51,466 bases of DNA, taken from NCBI GenBank assembly GCA_947631745.1, contig CANRMM010000006.1, positions 1 to 51,466 on the forward strand. Direction: 5' to 3'. A program made the translations under genes and the position numbers. Below, in pieces: positions 18,389-30,240 of this stretch (the stretch's first letter is position 1; each line of letters opens with the position of its first letter). The DNA comes from an uncultured Clostridia bacterium. GTDB taxonomy: Bacteria; Bacillota; Clostridia; TANB77; CAG-508. The notes beneath the pieces were generated by a model. It worked only from the letters and a program-made list of their open reading frames with translations. It ran no database searches and was not told the DNA's origin.

Positions 18389-19472
18389 TTTTATAGAAAC
18401 AACATTTATTTATTGGATATATAAGCAAATAAAAGAAATGATGGAAAATACTAAAGTATCTTTGCGAGTTTCTATATTATTTATTGGATTTATTATAGCA
18501 AACTGGCTTATTTATGCTTTATTTAGAAGATCTGTTATGGGGGTTATTTGCTTAATGGCATTATATTTATTAACATTTGTTTCTATTATTAGAGTAATTG
18601 TAGCTTTGAAAAAAATAAAAGATGCTTTGAAAGAAATATATAATGGAAATACAGATATTCATTTAGATGAAAAGAAGTTTAAAGGAGAGTTAAAACAAGT
18701 AGCTATGTATATTAATGATATTGCAGGTGGACTTTCTAATGCAGTTTCAGAGCAATTAAAAAGTGAAAGATTAAAGACGGAGTTAATTACAAATGTGTCT
18801 CATGATATAAAAACACCACTTACTTCTATTATTAACTATATTGATTTATTGAAAAAAGAAGAAATTACTGATGATAAGGCAAAAGAGTATTTGGCAATAT
18901 TGGATAATAAATCTCAAAGATTGAAGAAATTAACGGAAGATTTAGTAGAAGCTTCTAAAGCTTCTTCGGGAAACATAAAACTTAGTCAGGAAAAGTTAGA
19001 GATAAATGAACTTATTAAACAAATTTCAGGTGAATTTGAAGATAAATTTAAGACTCGTAAATTAGAAGAAATTATAACATTTTCTGAGGAACCGGTATAT
19101 ATTTATGCGGATAATAGATATATGTATCGTATTTTAGAAAATATGTATTCTAATGTATCCAAATATGCAATGGAGAGTACAAGAGTATATACAGACATTA
19201 TTGACAATGCTGATAGTGTTGTAATTCAAATTAAAAATATTTCAAAAGAAAAGTTAAATATTACGGCAGATGAGTTGATGCAAAGGTTTGTAAGAGGTGA
19301 TACTTCTAGAAATACAGAGGGAAGCGGACTTGGTCTTTCAATTGCTACTAGTTTAACAGAGCTTCAAGGTGGAAAATTTCAGATATATTTAGATGGTGAT
19401 TTATTTAAAGTTACAATTGAATTTGAAAAAATGAAAATAGGAGATGAGAAAAATGGGATTAATGAGGGATAG
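18306..19472 (+). CDS. Histidine kinase, C-terminal part (TM, HisKA, HATPase)
   Basis: HisKA LITNVSHDIKTPLTSIINYIDLL; HATPase GSGLGLSIATSLTELQGG; only a TTG start right after an in-frame TAA (18300-18302), no SD apparent. Confidence 0.85.
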   Translation: MLGMGLGTFYITSIVLLETIVKRLKTHSFIETTFIYWIYKQIKEMMENTKVSLRVSILFIGFIIANWLIYALFRRSVMGVICLMALYLLTFVSIIRVIVALKKIKDALKEIYNGNTDIHLDEKKFKGELKQVAMYINDIAGGLSNAVSEQLKSERLKTELITNVSHDIKTPLTSIINYIDLLKKEEITDDKAKEYLAILDNKSQRLKKLTEDLVEASKASSGNIKLSQEKLEINELIKQISGEFEDKFKTRKLEEIITFSEEPVYIYADNRYMYRILENMYSNVSKYAMESTRVYTDIIDNADSVVIQIKNISKEKLNITADELMQRFVRGDTSRNTEGSGLGLSIATSLTELQGGKFQIYLDGDLFKVTIEFEKMKIGDEKNGINEG

Positions 19473-19593
19473 AAAATTAGAAGATGAATATGCCAGAATT
19501 TTGGATGATATGGGGTTAGATTTGCCAGAAGATATTGTTATTGAAGAAGAAAATGATAATAACGAGAAGAAGGAAGATGATAAAAGAGAATAG
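19453..19593 (+). CDS. Small acidic ORF, 46 aa, overlapping histidine kinase stop
   Basis: MGLMRDRKLEDEYARILDDMGLDLPEDIVIEEENDNNEKKEDDKRE in a different frame, 20-nt overlap with the kinase ORF. Confidence 0.45.
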   Translation: MGLMRDRKLEDEYARILDDMGLDLPEDIVIEEENDNNEKKEDDKRE

Positions 19594-19610
19594 TTGTAAA
19601 ATTATTTTTC

Positions 19611-19650
19611 AAAAAAGTATGTGTATCTTAGAGTACACATACTTTTTTCA
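19611..19650. terminator. Bidirectional terminator
   Basis: 15-bp perfect stem AAAAAAGTATGTGTA/TACACATACTTTTTT between convergent genes. Confidence 0.88.
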
Positions 19651-19680
19651 AATATTATATAATATAAAAATTTTTTGGAA

Positions 19681-20175
19681 TTATACTTGAGCTTGTTCAA
19701 AAATGGCTTGAAGGCCACCAGCTGCTATAGCAGTAATTGTTAGAACAATGATTCCAGCGGTAAATACACCGGCTATAATTGGTGGAATGGCTTTTTTAGG
19801 TGGTAAATTTAAAAAGTTAGCAATTAATGATCCAACCCAGGCACCTGTTCCTGGTAAAGGTACAGCAACGAATAAAAATAAGCCTAAGGCAGTGAAATTT
19901 TGCAAACGAGGATTATTTTCGATATTTCTTGTTGCCTTTTCAGTAGCAAAATCAATAATTTTCTTAAAAATTTTCCATCTTCCAAAAAAATCAAATAATG
20001 GTCTAATAAATTTTACAATAAAATAAATAGGAATAATATTTCCAATAAAACTACATATAAATGCTTCAAAATAGGATAGTCCCATTCCAACACCAACAGG
20101 AATAGCTCCTCTTAGTTCGATAATAGGAACCATAGAAACAATAAAAGTAATTAAATATTTAAAAATAATAGGCAT
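19681..20175 (-). CDS. Small multi-drug export protein family (COG2426-like) membrane protein
   Basis: MVPIIELRGAIPVGVGMGLSYFEAFICSFIGNIIPIYFI...VPLPGTGAWVGSLIANFLNL; start moved from 20238 to MPIIFK (20175). Confidence 0.85.
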   Translation of the reverse strand: MPIIFKYLITFIVSMVPIIELRGAIPVGVGMGLSYFEAFICSFIGNIIPIYFIVKFIRPLFDFFGRWKIFKKIIDFATEKATRNIENNPRLQNFTALGLFLFVAVPLPGTGAWVGSLIANFLNLPPKKAIPPIIAGVFTAGIIVLTITAIAAGGLQAIFEQAQV

Positions 20176-20283
20176 ATTTAAAAGTCCTTTCTTTATGATA
20201 ACGTTTTTTATTCTACTATATCTTTTTTGAAAATGCAATAGATGATTATTGAATAAAATTTTTCGTAAAATATGAAAAAATGG

Positions 20284-20313
20284 TTGACAAGCATTGATTA
20301 AATATTGTATACT
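20284..20313 (+). promoter_or_regulatory. Putative rpoBC promoter TTGACA-18-TATACT
   Basis: TTGACA 20284-20289, TATACT 20308-20313. Confidence 0.65.
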
Positions 20314-20421
20314 AAATTATTATAGGGATTTACGGATATAAGAAATAAAGATATATTATAGTAAGGATGGTTAATATAAGGTGACAAGCTTTATTAACAT
20401 TTTGTAATAGAAAAGAAGTTC

Positions 20422-20468
20422 AAAAAGTTAAGTTGGTAAAAAAGATAAATTTACCGACCTAACTTTTT
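20422..20468 (+). promoter_or_regulatory. Terminator-like hairpin in rpoB leader (possible attenuator)
   Basis: AAAAAGTTAAGTTGGTAAA/TTTACCGACCTAACTTTTT stem (one mismatch, one G-U), 9-nt loop, ending in U-run. Confidence 0.6.
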
Positions 20469-20645
20469 ATTGCTGTTTTTCATTCGTTATGTAAATTATA
20501 AAAAAGAGGAATTTGCATTTTTGAAGTTACGGAAATAAGACTTTAGGGAGCAGGAAAGTTATTATTTTGGTAAACTAAGATAATGTATAAGAAGGACTTT
20601 TTTATAATATCATATATATTTTAATCTGCTTAGTATTTTTTAGGG

Positions 20646-23600
20646 GTGATTTTGTTGGTAAAAGACATTAAGTACGAGAAATGTACTCGAAAGACTTTTG
20701 CAAAAATCGGTGACGCTACCGAAATGCCAAACTTGATTAAAGTCCAAAAGGATTCTTACGATTGGTTCGTAGAAGAAGGACTAGGAGAAATATTAAGAGA
20801 TATATCTCCAATCGTTGACTATTCAGGAAATTTGGTTCTTGAATTTTTAGATTACTATATGGAAGAAAAGACAAAATACACGTTAGAAGAAGCTAAAGAG
20901 AGAGATGCTACATATTCGACGAGACTACATGTTAAAGTTAGATTAATTAATAGAGAAACAGGAGAGATTAAAGAACAAGAGATTTATTTAGGGGATTTTC
21001 CATTAATGACAGATAGTGGAACTTTTATCATTAATGGTGCAGAGAGAGTTGTTGTTAGTCAGTTAGTACGTTCACCAGGATGTTATTATGCATTTGACTA
21101 TGATAAGACAGGAAAGAAAATTTATAATTCTACAGTTATGCCTATTAGAGGTGCATGGATTGAATACGAAACAGATGCAAATGATGTATTTTATGCCAGG
21201 GTAGATAGAACAAGGAAATTGCCAGTAACATCATTATTAAGAGCAATTGGTGTTGTTACAGATGAACAAATTATGGAACTATTTGGAGATGAAGCAAAGA
21301 TAAATGCAACAATTCAAAAAGATCCAATAAAGACACAAGATGAAGCTTTAATTGAAATTTATAAAAAGTTAAGACCAGGAGAACTTCCAACAGCAGATGC
21401 TGCTAGAAATTTGTTTAATGGTTTATTTTTCGACCCAAGAAGATATGATTTAGCAAAAGTTGGTAGATACAAATTTAATAAAAAATTAAGTTTAGCTTCA
21501 AGGATTACAGGTAAAGTTGCTTTTGAAGATATTGTAGATCCAACATCAGGAGAAGTTTTTGTAGAAAAAGATTCTATTATTACAGAAGAGGTTGCAGAAA
21601 ATATTCAAAACTCTGGAATTAATATTGTTGATATTAAAGTAGATGACAAAAAAGTTAGAATTATAGGAAATGGAACAGTTAATATTCATAAATATTTACC
21701 AACAGTTAATTTAAGTGACTTACATATTCATGAATATGTAAATTATGAAGTTTTAAAATCAATTGTTGATACTACAGAGGAGAAAAAATTACATGATGTT
21801 ATTAAAGAAAGAATGGAAGAGCTAATTCCAAAACACATTACAACAGAGGATATTATTGCATCTATTAGTTATTTATTAAACTTGGATCATGGTATTGGAA
21901 ATATTGATGATATAGATCATTTAGGAAATAGACGTATTCGCTGTGTTGGTGAACTACTTCAAAATCAATTTAGAATTGGTTTAACAAGATTAGAAAGAGT
22001 TGTTCGTGAGAGAATGACAATTCAAGACTTAGATGTTGTTACGCCACAAACATTGATTAATACAAAGCCAATTACTTCATCAATTAGAGAATTCTTTGGA
22101 AGTTCACAATTATCACAATTTATGGATCAAACAAATCCACTTTCAGAGCTTACTCATAAGAGAAGAATTTCAGCATTAGGACCTGGAGGACTTTCTCGTG
22201 AAAGAGCAGGATTTGAGGTTAGAGATATTCACTATACTCACTATGGAAGATTATGTCCAGTAGAGTCACCAGAAGGACCAAACATAGGACTTATATCAGC
22301 ACTTTCTTCATTTGCTATTATTAATGAATATGGATTTGTAGAAACTCCATATAGAAGAGTAGTAAATGGTAAAGTAACTGATGAAATTGTTTATATGCCA
22401 GCAGATGAGGAAGACAAATATGTTATTGCACAGGCTTCAGAACCAGTTGACGAAAATGGCGTATTTACGCATGATAGAATTAGAGTTAGAATTCGTGAGG
22501 AAATTACAGTTGTTGATAAGGAACAGGTAAATTTTGTTGATGTATCTCCAAAACAATTAGTTTCTGTTGCAGCTGCAATGATTCCATTCTTAGAGCATGA
22601 TGATGTAAAACGTTCTTTAATGGGTTCTAACATGCAACGTCAAGCTGTTCCACTTCTTATGCCAGAAGCACCAATTGTTGGTACAGGTATTGAATATAGA
22701 GCAGCAAAAGATTCTGGAATTACTGTAGTAGCTAAAAATGCAGGTGTTGTAGAAAAAGTTACTGGTGATGAAATTGCTATTAGAAATAAAAAAGATGAAT
22801 TGGATATTTATAGATTAAGAAAATTCAAGAGAACTAATGGTGGAACTTGTATTAATCAAAGACCAGTTGTTGTTAGAGGAGAGAAAGTAAAAGAGGGAGA
22901 TCTTATTGCTGATGGTCCATCTACTAAGAATGGAGAAATGGCACTTGGAAGAAACGTTCTAATTGCATTCACAACTTGGGAAGGTTATAACTATGAGGAT
23001 GCTATTTTGATTAATGAAAGATTAGTAAAAGAAGATGTTTATACATCAATTCATATTGAAGAATATGATTGCGAATGTAGAGATACAAAACTTGGACCAG
23101 AAGAGATTACAAGGGATATTCCAAATGTTGGTGATGACAGTTTAAAAGACTTGGATGAAAATGGAATTATTAGAATTGGTGCAGAAGTAAGGCCTGGAGA
23201 TATTTTGGTAGGTAAAGTTACTCCAAAGGGAGAAACAGAACTTACAGCAGAAGAAAGATTACTTCGTGCAATCTTTGGAGAAAAAGCAAGAGAAGTTAGA
23301 GATACTTCACTTCGTGTACCACACGGTGAAGGTGGAACAATTGTAGACATTAAAGTATTTACAAGAGAAAACTCAGATGAATTAGGACCTGGTGTTAACC
23401 AAATTATTCGTTGTTATATTGCTCAAAAGAGAAAAATTTCTGTTGGTGATAAAATGGCAGGACGTCATGGTAACAAAGGTGTTATTTCAAGAATATTACC
23501 TGAAGAAGATATGCCATTTATGCCAGATGGTACTCCAGTAGATATCGTATTAAATCCACTTGGTGTTCCTTCTCGTATGAACTTAGGTCAAGTGCTAGAA

Positions 23601-24401
23601 GTTCACTTAGGAATGGCAGCAAAAGCATTAGGCTGGAAAGTTGCAACACCAGTATTTGATGGTGCGACAGATGAAGAAATTAGAGAATTACTAAGGGAAG
23701 CAGGACTTCGTGAGGATGGAAAGATTACTCTTTATGATGGTAGAACAGGTGATGCATTTGATCATCCAGTTACAGTAGGAGTTATGTATATGCTTAAATT
23801 ACACCACTTAGTAGATGATAAAATCCATGCTCGTTCAACTGGACCATATTCACTTGTTACACAACAACCTTTAGGAGGTAAAGCTCAATTTGGTGGACAA
23901 CGTTTTGGAGAGATGGAAGTTTGGGCATTAGAGGCTTATGGTGCAGCATATACATTACAAGAAATGTTAACAGTAAAATCAGATGATACTGTTGGACGTG
24001 TAAAAACGTATGAGGCTATTGTAAAAGGAGAAAATGTTCCAGAACCTGGTGTACCAGAAGGATTTAAGGTATTAATTAAAGAACTTCAATCTTTAGGTTT
24101 AGATGTTCGTTTATTATCACATGATAATAAAGAATTGGAATTAAAGGAAAACATTGATGATGGAATTGATTTTAATTTAGATAGTAAAAAGATAGAAGAA
24201 GATTCTGTTTTAGATAAGCAAGAATTAAATGACGGGTATGAGGAAGAAAATTTAGACGGAGAAGAAGAAAACGAAGAATTAAGTGAAGAATTATTTGAAA
24301 ATTTTACTGATGAAGAATTAGCTTTAGATGAAACAGATTTAGATTTAACAGATTTAGCAGAAGATAATTTATTAAATGATCAAGATTTATTAGATGATTA
24401 A
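20646..24401 (+). CDS. rpoB: DNA-directed RNA polymerase subunit beta, with acidic C-terminal tail
   Basis: [82 protein letters not shown]. Start may be TTG 20655. Confidence 0.98.
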   Translation: MILLVKDIKYEKCTRKTFAKIGDATEMPNLIKVQKDSYDWFVEEGLGEILRDISPIVDYSGNLVLEFLDYYMEEKTKYTLEEAKERDATYSTRLHVKVRLINRETGEIKEQEIYLGDFPLMTDSGTFIINGAERVVVSQLVRSPGCYYAFDYDKTGKKIYNSTVMPIRGAWIEYETDANDVFYARVDRTRKLPVTSLLRAIGVVTDEQIMELFGDEAKINATIQKDPIKTQDEALIEIYKKLRPGELPTADAARNLFNGLFFDPRRYDLAKVGRYKFNKKLSLASRITGKVAFEDIVDPTSGEVFVEKDSIITEEVAENIQNSGINIVDIKVDDKKVRIIGNGTVNIHKYLPTVNLSDLHIHEYVNYEVLKSIVDTTEEKKLHDVIKERMEELIPKHITTEDIIASISYLLNLDHGIGNIDDIDHLGNRRIRCVGELLQNQFRIGLTRLERVVRERMTIQDLDVVTPQTLINTKPITSSIREFFGSSQLSQFMDQTNPLSELTHKRRISALGPGGLSRERAGFEVRDIHYTHYGRLCPVESPEGPNIGLISALSSFAIINEYGFVETPYRRVVNGKVTDEIVYMPADEEDKYVIAQASEPVDENGVFTHDRIRVRIREEITVVDKEQVNFVDVSPKQLVSVAAAMIPFLEHDDVKRSLMGSNMQRQAVPLLMPEAPIVGTGIEYRAAKDSGITVVAKNAGVVEKVTGDEIAIRNKKDELDIYRLRKFKRTNGGTCINQRPVVVRGEKVKEGDLIADGPSTKNGEMALGRNVLIAFTTWEGYNYEDAILINERLVKEDVYTSIHIEEYDCECRDTKLGPEEITRDIPNVGDDSLKDLDENGIIRIGAEVRPGDILVGKVTPKGETELTAEERLLRAIFGEKAREVRDTSLRVPHGEGGTIVDIKVFTRENSDELGPGVNQIIRCYIAQKRKISVGDKMAGRHGNKGVISRILPEEDMPFMPDGTPVDIVLNPLGVPSRMNLGQVLEVHLGMAAKALGWKVATPVFDGATDEEIRELLREAGLREDGKITLYDGRTGDAFDHPVTVGVMYMLKLHHLVDDKIHARSTGPYSLVTQQPLGGKAQFGGQRFGEMEVWALEAYGAAYTLQEMLTVKSDDTVGRVKTYEAIVKGENVPEPGVPEGFKVLIKELQSLGLDVRLLSHDNKELELKENIDDGIDFNLDSKKIEEDSVLDKQELNDGYEEENLDGEEENEELSEELFENFTDEELALDETDLDLTDLAEDNLLNDQDLLDD

Positions 24402-24527
24402 AAAATGTAATTAATTGAATAGTCTGAAAAGAAATAAAAAACGACAGAAGGGAATTGTACAGCCGTGGCTAGATTTGATATTTCTAAAGGACAAATAAAT
24501 TTATAAATTTGAGGGGGCTAACCAATA

Positions 24528-27500
24528 GTGGACGAACTAGAAATTTTTGATAAAATTAAAATCGGATTAGCATCAGATGAAAAAATTAGAGAGTGGTCAA
24601 AGGGTGAAGTAAAAAAGCCTGAGACGATTAATTACAGAACTTTAAAGCCAGAAAGAGATGGTTTGTTCTGTGAGAGAATATTTGGACCAACAAAGGACTG
24701 GGAATGCCATTGTGGTAAATATAAGAGGGTAAGATATAAAGGTATAGTATGTGATAGATGTGGTGTAGAAGTAACAAAAGCAAAGGTAAGACGTGAGAGA
24801 ATGGGACATATCGAGCTTGCTGCACCAGTTGCACATATTTGGTATTTTAAAGGAATTCCAAGCAGAATTGGATTAATGTTAGATATTTCACCAAGAAGTC
24901 TAGAAAAAGTAATTTATTTTGCCTCATATATTGTACTAGATAAAGGAGGTACAGGTCTTGTAAAAGGGCAAGTATTATCTGAAAAAGAATACCATGAAGC
25001 AGAAGAAAAATATGGTAGAGGTTCTTTTAAAGCTAAAATGGGAGCAGAAGCAATACGTATTTTATTAGAAGAGATCGATTTAGACAAATTATCAAATAGC
25101 TTAAAGAAAGAACTCGAAAAAGCAAGTGAGCAAAGAAAAGCAAAAATTGTTAAAAGACTAGATACAGTAGAATCATTTAGACTATCTGGAAATAGACCAG
25201 AGTGGATGGTTATGAATGTTGTTCCAGTAATTCCACCAGATTTAAGACCAATGGTTCAATTAGATGGCGGTAGGTTTGCAACATCAGACTTAAATGATTT
25301 ATATAGAAGAGTTATTAATAGAAATAACAGATTAAAAAGACTATTAGAATTAGGTGCACCAGAGATTATTGTAAGAAACGAAAAAAGAATGTTACAAGAA
25401 TCAGTAGATGCCTTAATTGATAATGGAAGACGTGGAAGACCAGTAACAGGTGCTGGAAACAGACCTTTAAAATCATTGTCAGATTTATTAAAAGGAAAAC
25501 AAGGTAGATTCCGTCAAAACTTACTTGGAAAACGTGTTGACTATTCAGGACGTTCTGTTATTGTTGTAGGACCAGAACTTAAGATTTATCAATGCGGTGT
25601 TCCAAAGGAAATGGCAGTTGAATTATTTAAACCTTTTGTAATGAAGGAATTAGTAGGAAGAGGAATTGCACATAATATTAAAAATGCAAAAAGAATGGTA
25701 GAAAGATTACGTCCAGAAGTATGGGATATTCTAGAGGATGTTATTAAGGATCACCCTGTAATGTTGAACCGTGCTCCTACATTACACAGACTAGGTATTC
25801 AAGCATTTGAACCAGTTTTAGTAGAAGGTAGAGCAATAAAACTTCATCCATTAGTTTGTACAGCTTTCAATGCTGACTTTGATGGTGACCAAATGGCAAT
25901 TCACTTACCTTTATCACCAGAAGCACAAGCAGAAGCAAGATATTTAATGTTGTCTGAAAACAATTTATTAAAGCCACAAGATGGTAAACCAGTAACAGTT
26001 CCTACACAAGATATGATTTTAGGTGCTTACTATTTAACAATGGAAGTTGATGGAGAAACAGGAGAAGGAAATTATTTTACATCACCAGATGAAGCTGTTA
26101 TGGCTTATGTAAATCATGATTTAGGAATGCATGCAAAGATTTTTGTTAGAATTACAAAGGAAATAGATGGAGAAATTAAGAGTAAAAAAGTAGAAACGAC
26201 AGTAGGTAGATTAATTTATAACGAAGGAATTCCACAAGATTTAGGATTTGTAGATAGAACAAACCCAGAGACAATGTTTGACCCTGAATTAAATTTTACT
26301 GTTATGAAAAAGAACCTTGGAAAAATTATTGCAAAGTGTATTAATGTACATGGTTTAAGTAAGACAGCAGAGCTTTTAGACTATATTAAGTCAACGGGAT
26401 ATAAATATTCTACTATTGCTGGTATGACTGTATCAGTAGATGATGTTAAAGTACCACCAGCAAAGCAGTCAATATTAGAGGAAGCTAATCAAGAAGTTAA
26501 TGGAGTATTAAAACAATATAAACGTGGTTTAATTACAGATCAAGAAAGATATAACTCTGTTATTAAAATTTGGGAGAAAGCAACTGATAAAGTTACAGAC
26601 GCTATGAAGGATAACTTTGATAGATTAAACCCAGTATATATGATGTCTGAATCAGGAGCCAGAGGAAACATTAACCAATTAAGACAAATTGCGGGTATGC
26701 GTGGACTTATGGCTAGTACAACTGGTAAAACAGTTGAAATTCCAATTACTTCATCGTTTAGAGAGGGACTAGATGCACTAGAATACTTTATCTCAGCCCA
26801 TGGTGCTAGAAAAGGTTTAGCAGATACAGCTTTAAGAACAGCAGACTCTGGATATTTAACAAGAAGATTAGTTGATGTATCACAAGATATTATTGTTAGA
26901 GAACATGATTGTGGAACTCATGAAGGAATAGAAGTATCAGATATTAAAGATGGTAGCCAAATTGTTGAAAAGATGACAGAAAGATTAGTTGGTAGATATC
27001 CAATAGAAGATATCATTGATCCAAACACGAAAGAAGTTATTGTTGATACTAATACACTTATCACAGATAGTATAGCAGATAAAATTGTTGAAGCGGGTAT
27101 TACAAGTGTAAAAGTACGTTCTGTATTAGGATGTCATACAAAACATGGAGTATGTAGTAAATGTTATGGAATGGGACTTGCAACTCGTGAAGAGGTTAAT
27201 ATTGGTGAATCTGTTGGTATTATTGCAGCACAATCAATTGGTGAACCTGGTACACAGCTTACAATGAGAACAATTCATTCTGGCGGTGTTGCAGGTGTTG
27301 CTGATATTACACAAGGTCTTCCTAGAGTTGAAGAGTTATTTGAAGCTAGGAAGCCAAAGGGACTAGCAATTATGTCTGAAATAGATGGTATAGTAAAGGT
27401 TACAGAAGAAAAAGGCAAAAAGGAAGTTATTATTATAGGAAAAGATAATGCTAAAACTTATGTAATACCATTTGGCTCAAAACTTCGTGTAAGAGATGAG

Positions 27501-28094
27501 GATGAAGTAAAAGCAGGAGACCCAATTACAGAAGGTTCTATGAATCCTGCAGAAATATTAGCGATTAAAGGTGCACAAGGAGTATATCAATACTTAGTAC
27601 AGGAAGTACAAAAAGTTTATAGAAACCAAGGTGTTGATATTAACGATAAACACATTGAAGTAATAGGAAGACAAATGCTTAAAAAAGTAAGAATAGAAGA
27701 TAACGGAGATACGCCTTTATTTGCAGGCTCATTAGTTGACATTTATGAAGTACAAGATGAGAATGAAAAGGTTATTGCAGAAGGAAAGAGACCAGCAACA
27801 TACAAACAAGTTTTATTAGGTATTACAAAGGCATCTCTTGCAACAGAAAGCTTCTTATCAGCAGCTTCATTTCAAGAGACAACAAGAGTACTTACAGAGG
27901 CAGCTATTAAAGGTAAGATAGACGAATTAATTGGATTAAAGGAAAATGTTATTATTGGTAAATTAATTCCAGCTGGAACAGGATTAAATGCATATAAAAA
28001 TGTTCATATAAATACAGAAAAAGAACCGGAACAAGAAGTAGAACCAGCAAATAGCGAAGAAGAAACATCTATTGAAGATGCGGTAGTGGATTAA
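24528..28094 (+). CDS. rpoC: DNA-directed RNA polymerase subunit beta'
   Basis: [43 protein letters not shown] start at 24528 with SD GAGGGGG. Confidence 0.98.
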   Translation: MDELEIFDKIKIGLASDEKIREWSKGEVKKPETINYRTLKPERDGLFCERIFGPTKDWECHCGKYKRVRYKGIVCDRCGVEVTKAKVRRERMGHIELAAPVAHIWYFKGIPSRIGLMLDISPRSLEKVIYFASYIVLDKGGTGLVKGQVLSEKEYHEAEEKYGRGSFKAKMGAEAIRILLEEIDLDKLSNSLKKELEKASEQRKAKIVKRLDTVESFRLSGNRPEWMVMNVVPVIPPDLRPMVQLDGGRFATSDLNDLYRRVINRNNRLKRLLELGAPEIIVRNEKRMLQESVDALIDNGRRGRPVTGAGNRPLKSLSDLLKGKQGRFRQNLLGKRVDYSGRSVIVVGPELKIYQCGVPKEMAVELFKPFVMKELVGRGIAHNIKNAKRMVERLRPEVWDILEDVIKDHPVMLNRAPTLHRLGIQAFEPVLVEGRAIKLHPLVCTAFNADFDGDQMAIHLPLSPEAQAEARYLMLSENNLLKPQDGKPVTVPTQDMILGAYYLTMEVDGETGEGNYFTSPDEAVMAYVNHDLGMHAKIFVRITKEIDGEIKSKKVETTVGRLIYNEGIPQDLGFVDRTNPETMFDPELNFTVMKKNLGKIIAKCINVHGLSKTAELLDYIKSTGYKYSTIAGMTVSVDDVKVPPAKQSILEEANQEVNGVLKQYKRGLITDQERYNSVIKIWEKATDKVTDAMKDNFDRLNPVYMMSESGARGNINQLRQIAGMRGLMASTTGKTVEIPITSSFREGLDALEYFISAHGARKGLADTALRTADSGYLTRRLVDVSQDIIVREHDCGTHEGIEVSDIKDGSQIVEKMTERLVGRYPIEDIIDPNTKEVIVDTNTLITDSIADKIVEAGITSVKVRSVLGCHTKHGVCSKCYGMGLATREEVNIGESVGIIAAQSIGEPGTQLTMRTIHSGGVAGVADITQGLPRVEELFEARKPKGLAIMSEIDGIVKVTEEKGKKEVIIIGKDNAKTYVIPFGSKLRVRDEDEVKAGDPITEGSMNPAEILAIKGAQGVYQYLVQEVQKVYRNQGVDINDKHIEVIGRQMLKKVRIEDNGDTPLFAGSLVDIYEVQDENEKVIAEGKRPATYKQVLLGITKASLATESFLSAASFQETTRVLTEAAIKGKIDELIGLKENVIIGKLIPAGTGLNAYKNVHINTEKEPEQEVEPANSEEETSIEDAVVD

Positions 28095-28110
28095 TATAAG
28101 AAATATAATA

Positions 28111-28142
28111 TGAAGGAGGCTAGGATTATCTGGCCTCCTTCA
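28111..28142 (+). terminator. Hairpin after rpoC (weak T-tract)
   Basis: TGAAGGAGGC/GCCTCCTTCA stem, followed by only ACTTT. Confidence 0.55.
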
Positions 28143-28155
28143 ACTTTACGTCAAC

Positions 28156-28184
28156 TTGACAATAATAGCTAAAAATAGTAAAAT
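28156..28184 (+). promoter_or_regulatory. Putative promoter TTGACA-17-TAAAAT
   Basis: TTGACA 28156-28161, TAAAAT 28179-28184, upstream of the DHH gene. Confidence 0.6.
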
Positions 28185-28209
28185 ATAGTTTGTGGAAAAG
28201 GAGAAATTT

Positions 28210-30195
28210 ATGTATCATAATAAAAAGATATTGGAAAAAGTTCTTTTAAAAACAAAGATATATTTAGTGGTTATAGCGATACTTTTAATTACTTTATGTG
28301 TATTTCAACCAATGCTAATTTTACCATCTATTATTGTATATGTATTTATTCTTTGGTATGCTTATTGGAGCAATAACAAAGGGCAAGCAGAACTTACAGA
28401 ACATATCAAAAATTTAACGTTTAGTGTTGATAAGATTGCAAAAACTGCTTTGGTAAATTCGCCAATTCCTTTAATGATTGCAGAAGTAGATGAAACAGTT
28501 GTGTTCAAAAATACTAAATTTATTGAAGAATTTGCTAATATTGACATTAATAATTATGTGAGTGAAATTATAAAAAATATTAAGACACAATTAAATAATA
28601 ATAAACAAGATAGAGTAGTAGACGAAATAAATATTGATAAAAAAGCGTATCGTATCTATGGAACATATATGTCTTTGAAAGATGAAAAACTAATTACTGT
28701 ACATTTTTTAGATATTACAAAAACAAAAGCATTAGAAGAAGAATTTGATGATAAAGATTCTTATGTTGGTCTTATTATGATTGATAATTATGAAGAGAAT
28801 GCGCAAAGAATACCTGATGAAGAAAAGACACAATTAATTGCTAAAGTTGAAAAAGCTATTTATGATTGGGTTTCAAATTATAATGGTTTGGCTTTAAAAT
28901 TGGAAAGAGATACTTTTGTGTGTCTTATTGAAAAGAAAGAATTGAAGGAAATAGAAGAAAAGAAATTTGACATATTAGATTCTATTAAAGAGGAGCAGAA
29001 TCTTGAAAAGATGCAGTTTACACTAAGTATAGCTATGTCAAATGAAGGAATAAATGATGCTGAAAAGTATAAATCAGCACAAGCTTCTTTAGATATTGTT
29101 TTAGGGCGTGGAGGAGATCAGGCAGTTGTAAGAGAAGAAGAAAAGTATCATTTCTTTGGAGGAAGAACACAAGAAGTAGAAAAGAGAACGAAAGTAAAGG
29201 CTAGAATGGTATCTCATGCATTAGAAGAATTGATAAGAGAAGCGGATAATGTTATTATTATGGGACATAGTAATCCAGATATTGACTGTATAGGTTCGGG
29301 AATTGGAATTTATCGTTTTGCTAGAAACTTAGAAAAAGAAGCATATATTGTTAGTGATTCGTATGGAATTAGCCTACAGCCTTTTATGGAGGAATTAGAA
29401 AAAGAACCAGGATATGACAATGTGATTATTGACAAAACTGAGGCACTTGCAAAAATTAATACAGATACGTTGTTAGTAATTGCAGATACGCATAAAAGAA
29501 ATTATGTAGAGGTACCAGAACTATTAGAAAAAACCGAAAAAATTGTTGTTATTGATCATCATAGAAGGAGTACGGATTATATCGAAAATGCAACATTAAC
29601 TTTCCAAGAAGTTTATGCTTCATCAGCATCTGAATTAGTTACTGAAATTTTAGAATATGCAACTAAAGAAATTACTTTATCAGAAATAGAAGCTGAAGCA
29701 TTATATGCTGGCATTATGATGGACACGAAAGCATTTACATTTAAAACAGGAGTTAGGACTTTTGAGGCAGCAGCTTATTTAAGAAAATGTGGTGTAGACA
29801 TTATTAAAGTGAAAAAATGGTTCCAAAGTGATTTGGAAACTTATAATAAGATTTCTTCTATTGTATCGGGAGCAGAAATTGTTTATGATTCTATAGCTAT
29901 ATCAATTTATGAGGAAGATGATAAGAATGCTAATATTATTTGTGCGAAGGCTGCAGATGAATTACTTACGATTAGTAATGTTACAGCATCTTTTGTAATT
30001 GGAAAATTAGGAACGAAAATTTGCATTAGCGGAAGGTCCATAGGAGATATTAATGTTCAAATTATTTTAGAAAAGCTTGGAGGAGGAGGACATATTACCT
30101 TGGCCGGTGCTCAAGTAGAAGGAATGGAAATTGATGAAGTAAAGCAAGAATTAATGAATCGAATCAATGAATATTTTAGTGAAATAACAGATTAA
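28210..30195 (+). CDS. gdpP: GdpP/YybT-like DHH/DHHA1 phosphodiesterase (cyclic-di-AMP type)
   Basis: Two N-terminal TMs, PAS-like and degenerate GGDEF-like regions, MGHSNPDIDCIGSGIGI, VIDHHRRSTDYI, GGGGHITLAGAQ; ATG 28210 after AAAGGAG. Confidence 0.88.
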   Translation: MYHNKKILEKVLLKTKIYLVVIAILLITLCVFQPMLILPSIIVYVFILWYAYWSNNKGQAELTEHIKNLTFSVDKIAKTALVNSPIPLMIAEVDETVVFKNTKFIEEFANIDINNYVSEIIKNIKTQLNNNKQDRVVDEINIDKKAYRIYGTYMSLKDEKLITVHFLDITKTKALEEEFDDKDSYVGLIMIDNYEENAQRIPDEEKTQLIAKVEKAIYDWVSNYNGLALKLERDTFVCLIEKKELKEIEEKKFDILDSIKEEQNLEKMQFTLSIAMSNEGINDAEKYKSAQASLDIVLGRGGDQAVVREEEKYHFFGGRTQEVEKRTKVKARMVSHALEELIREADNVIIMGHSNPDIDCIGSGIGIYRFARNLEKEAYIVSDSYGISLQPFMEELEKEPGYDNVIIDKTEALAKINTDTLLVIADTHKRNYVEVPELLEKTEKIVVIDHHRRSTDYIENATLTFQEVYASSASELVTEILEYATKEITLSEIEAEALYAGIMMDTKAFTFKTGVRTFEAAAYLRKCGVDIIKVKKWFQSDLETYNKISSIVSGAEIVYDSIAISIYEEDDKNANIICAKAADELLTISNVTASFVIGKLGTKICISGRSIGDINVQIILEKLGGGGHITLAGAQVEGMEIDEVKQELMNRINEYFSEITD

Positions 30196-30205
30196 ATATA
30201 AAAAG

Positions 30206-30230
30206 TGCCGAAGGAAATTTTTCTTCGGCA
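30206..30230 (+). terminator. Hairpin after gdpP (weak terminator)
   Basis: TGCCGAAG/CTTCGGCA stem. Confidence 0.5.
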
Positions 30231-30240
30231 TTATTGAGGT

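Noticed and set aside
22391-23350. Minus-strand ORFs within rpoB (80 and 99 aa)
   Set aside because: Antisense to highly conserved coding sequence; Ser/Thr-rich shadow translations.
24465-24506. Micro-ORF GTG...TAA (VARFDISKGQINL) between rpoB and rpoC
   Set aside because: Only 13 codons with a poorly spaced SD (AGAAGGG); could be a leader peptide but not supportable from one sequence.
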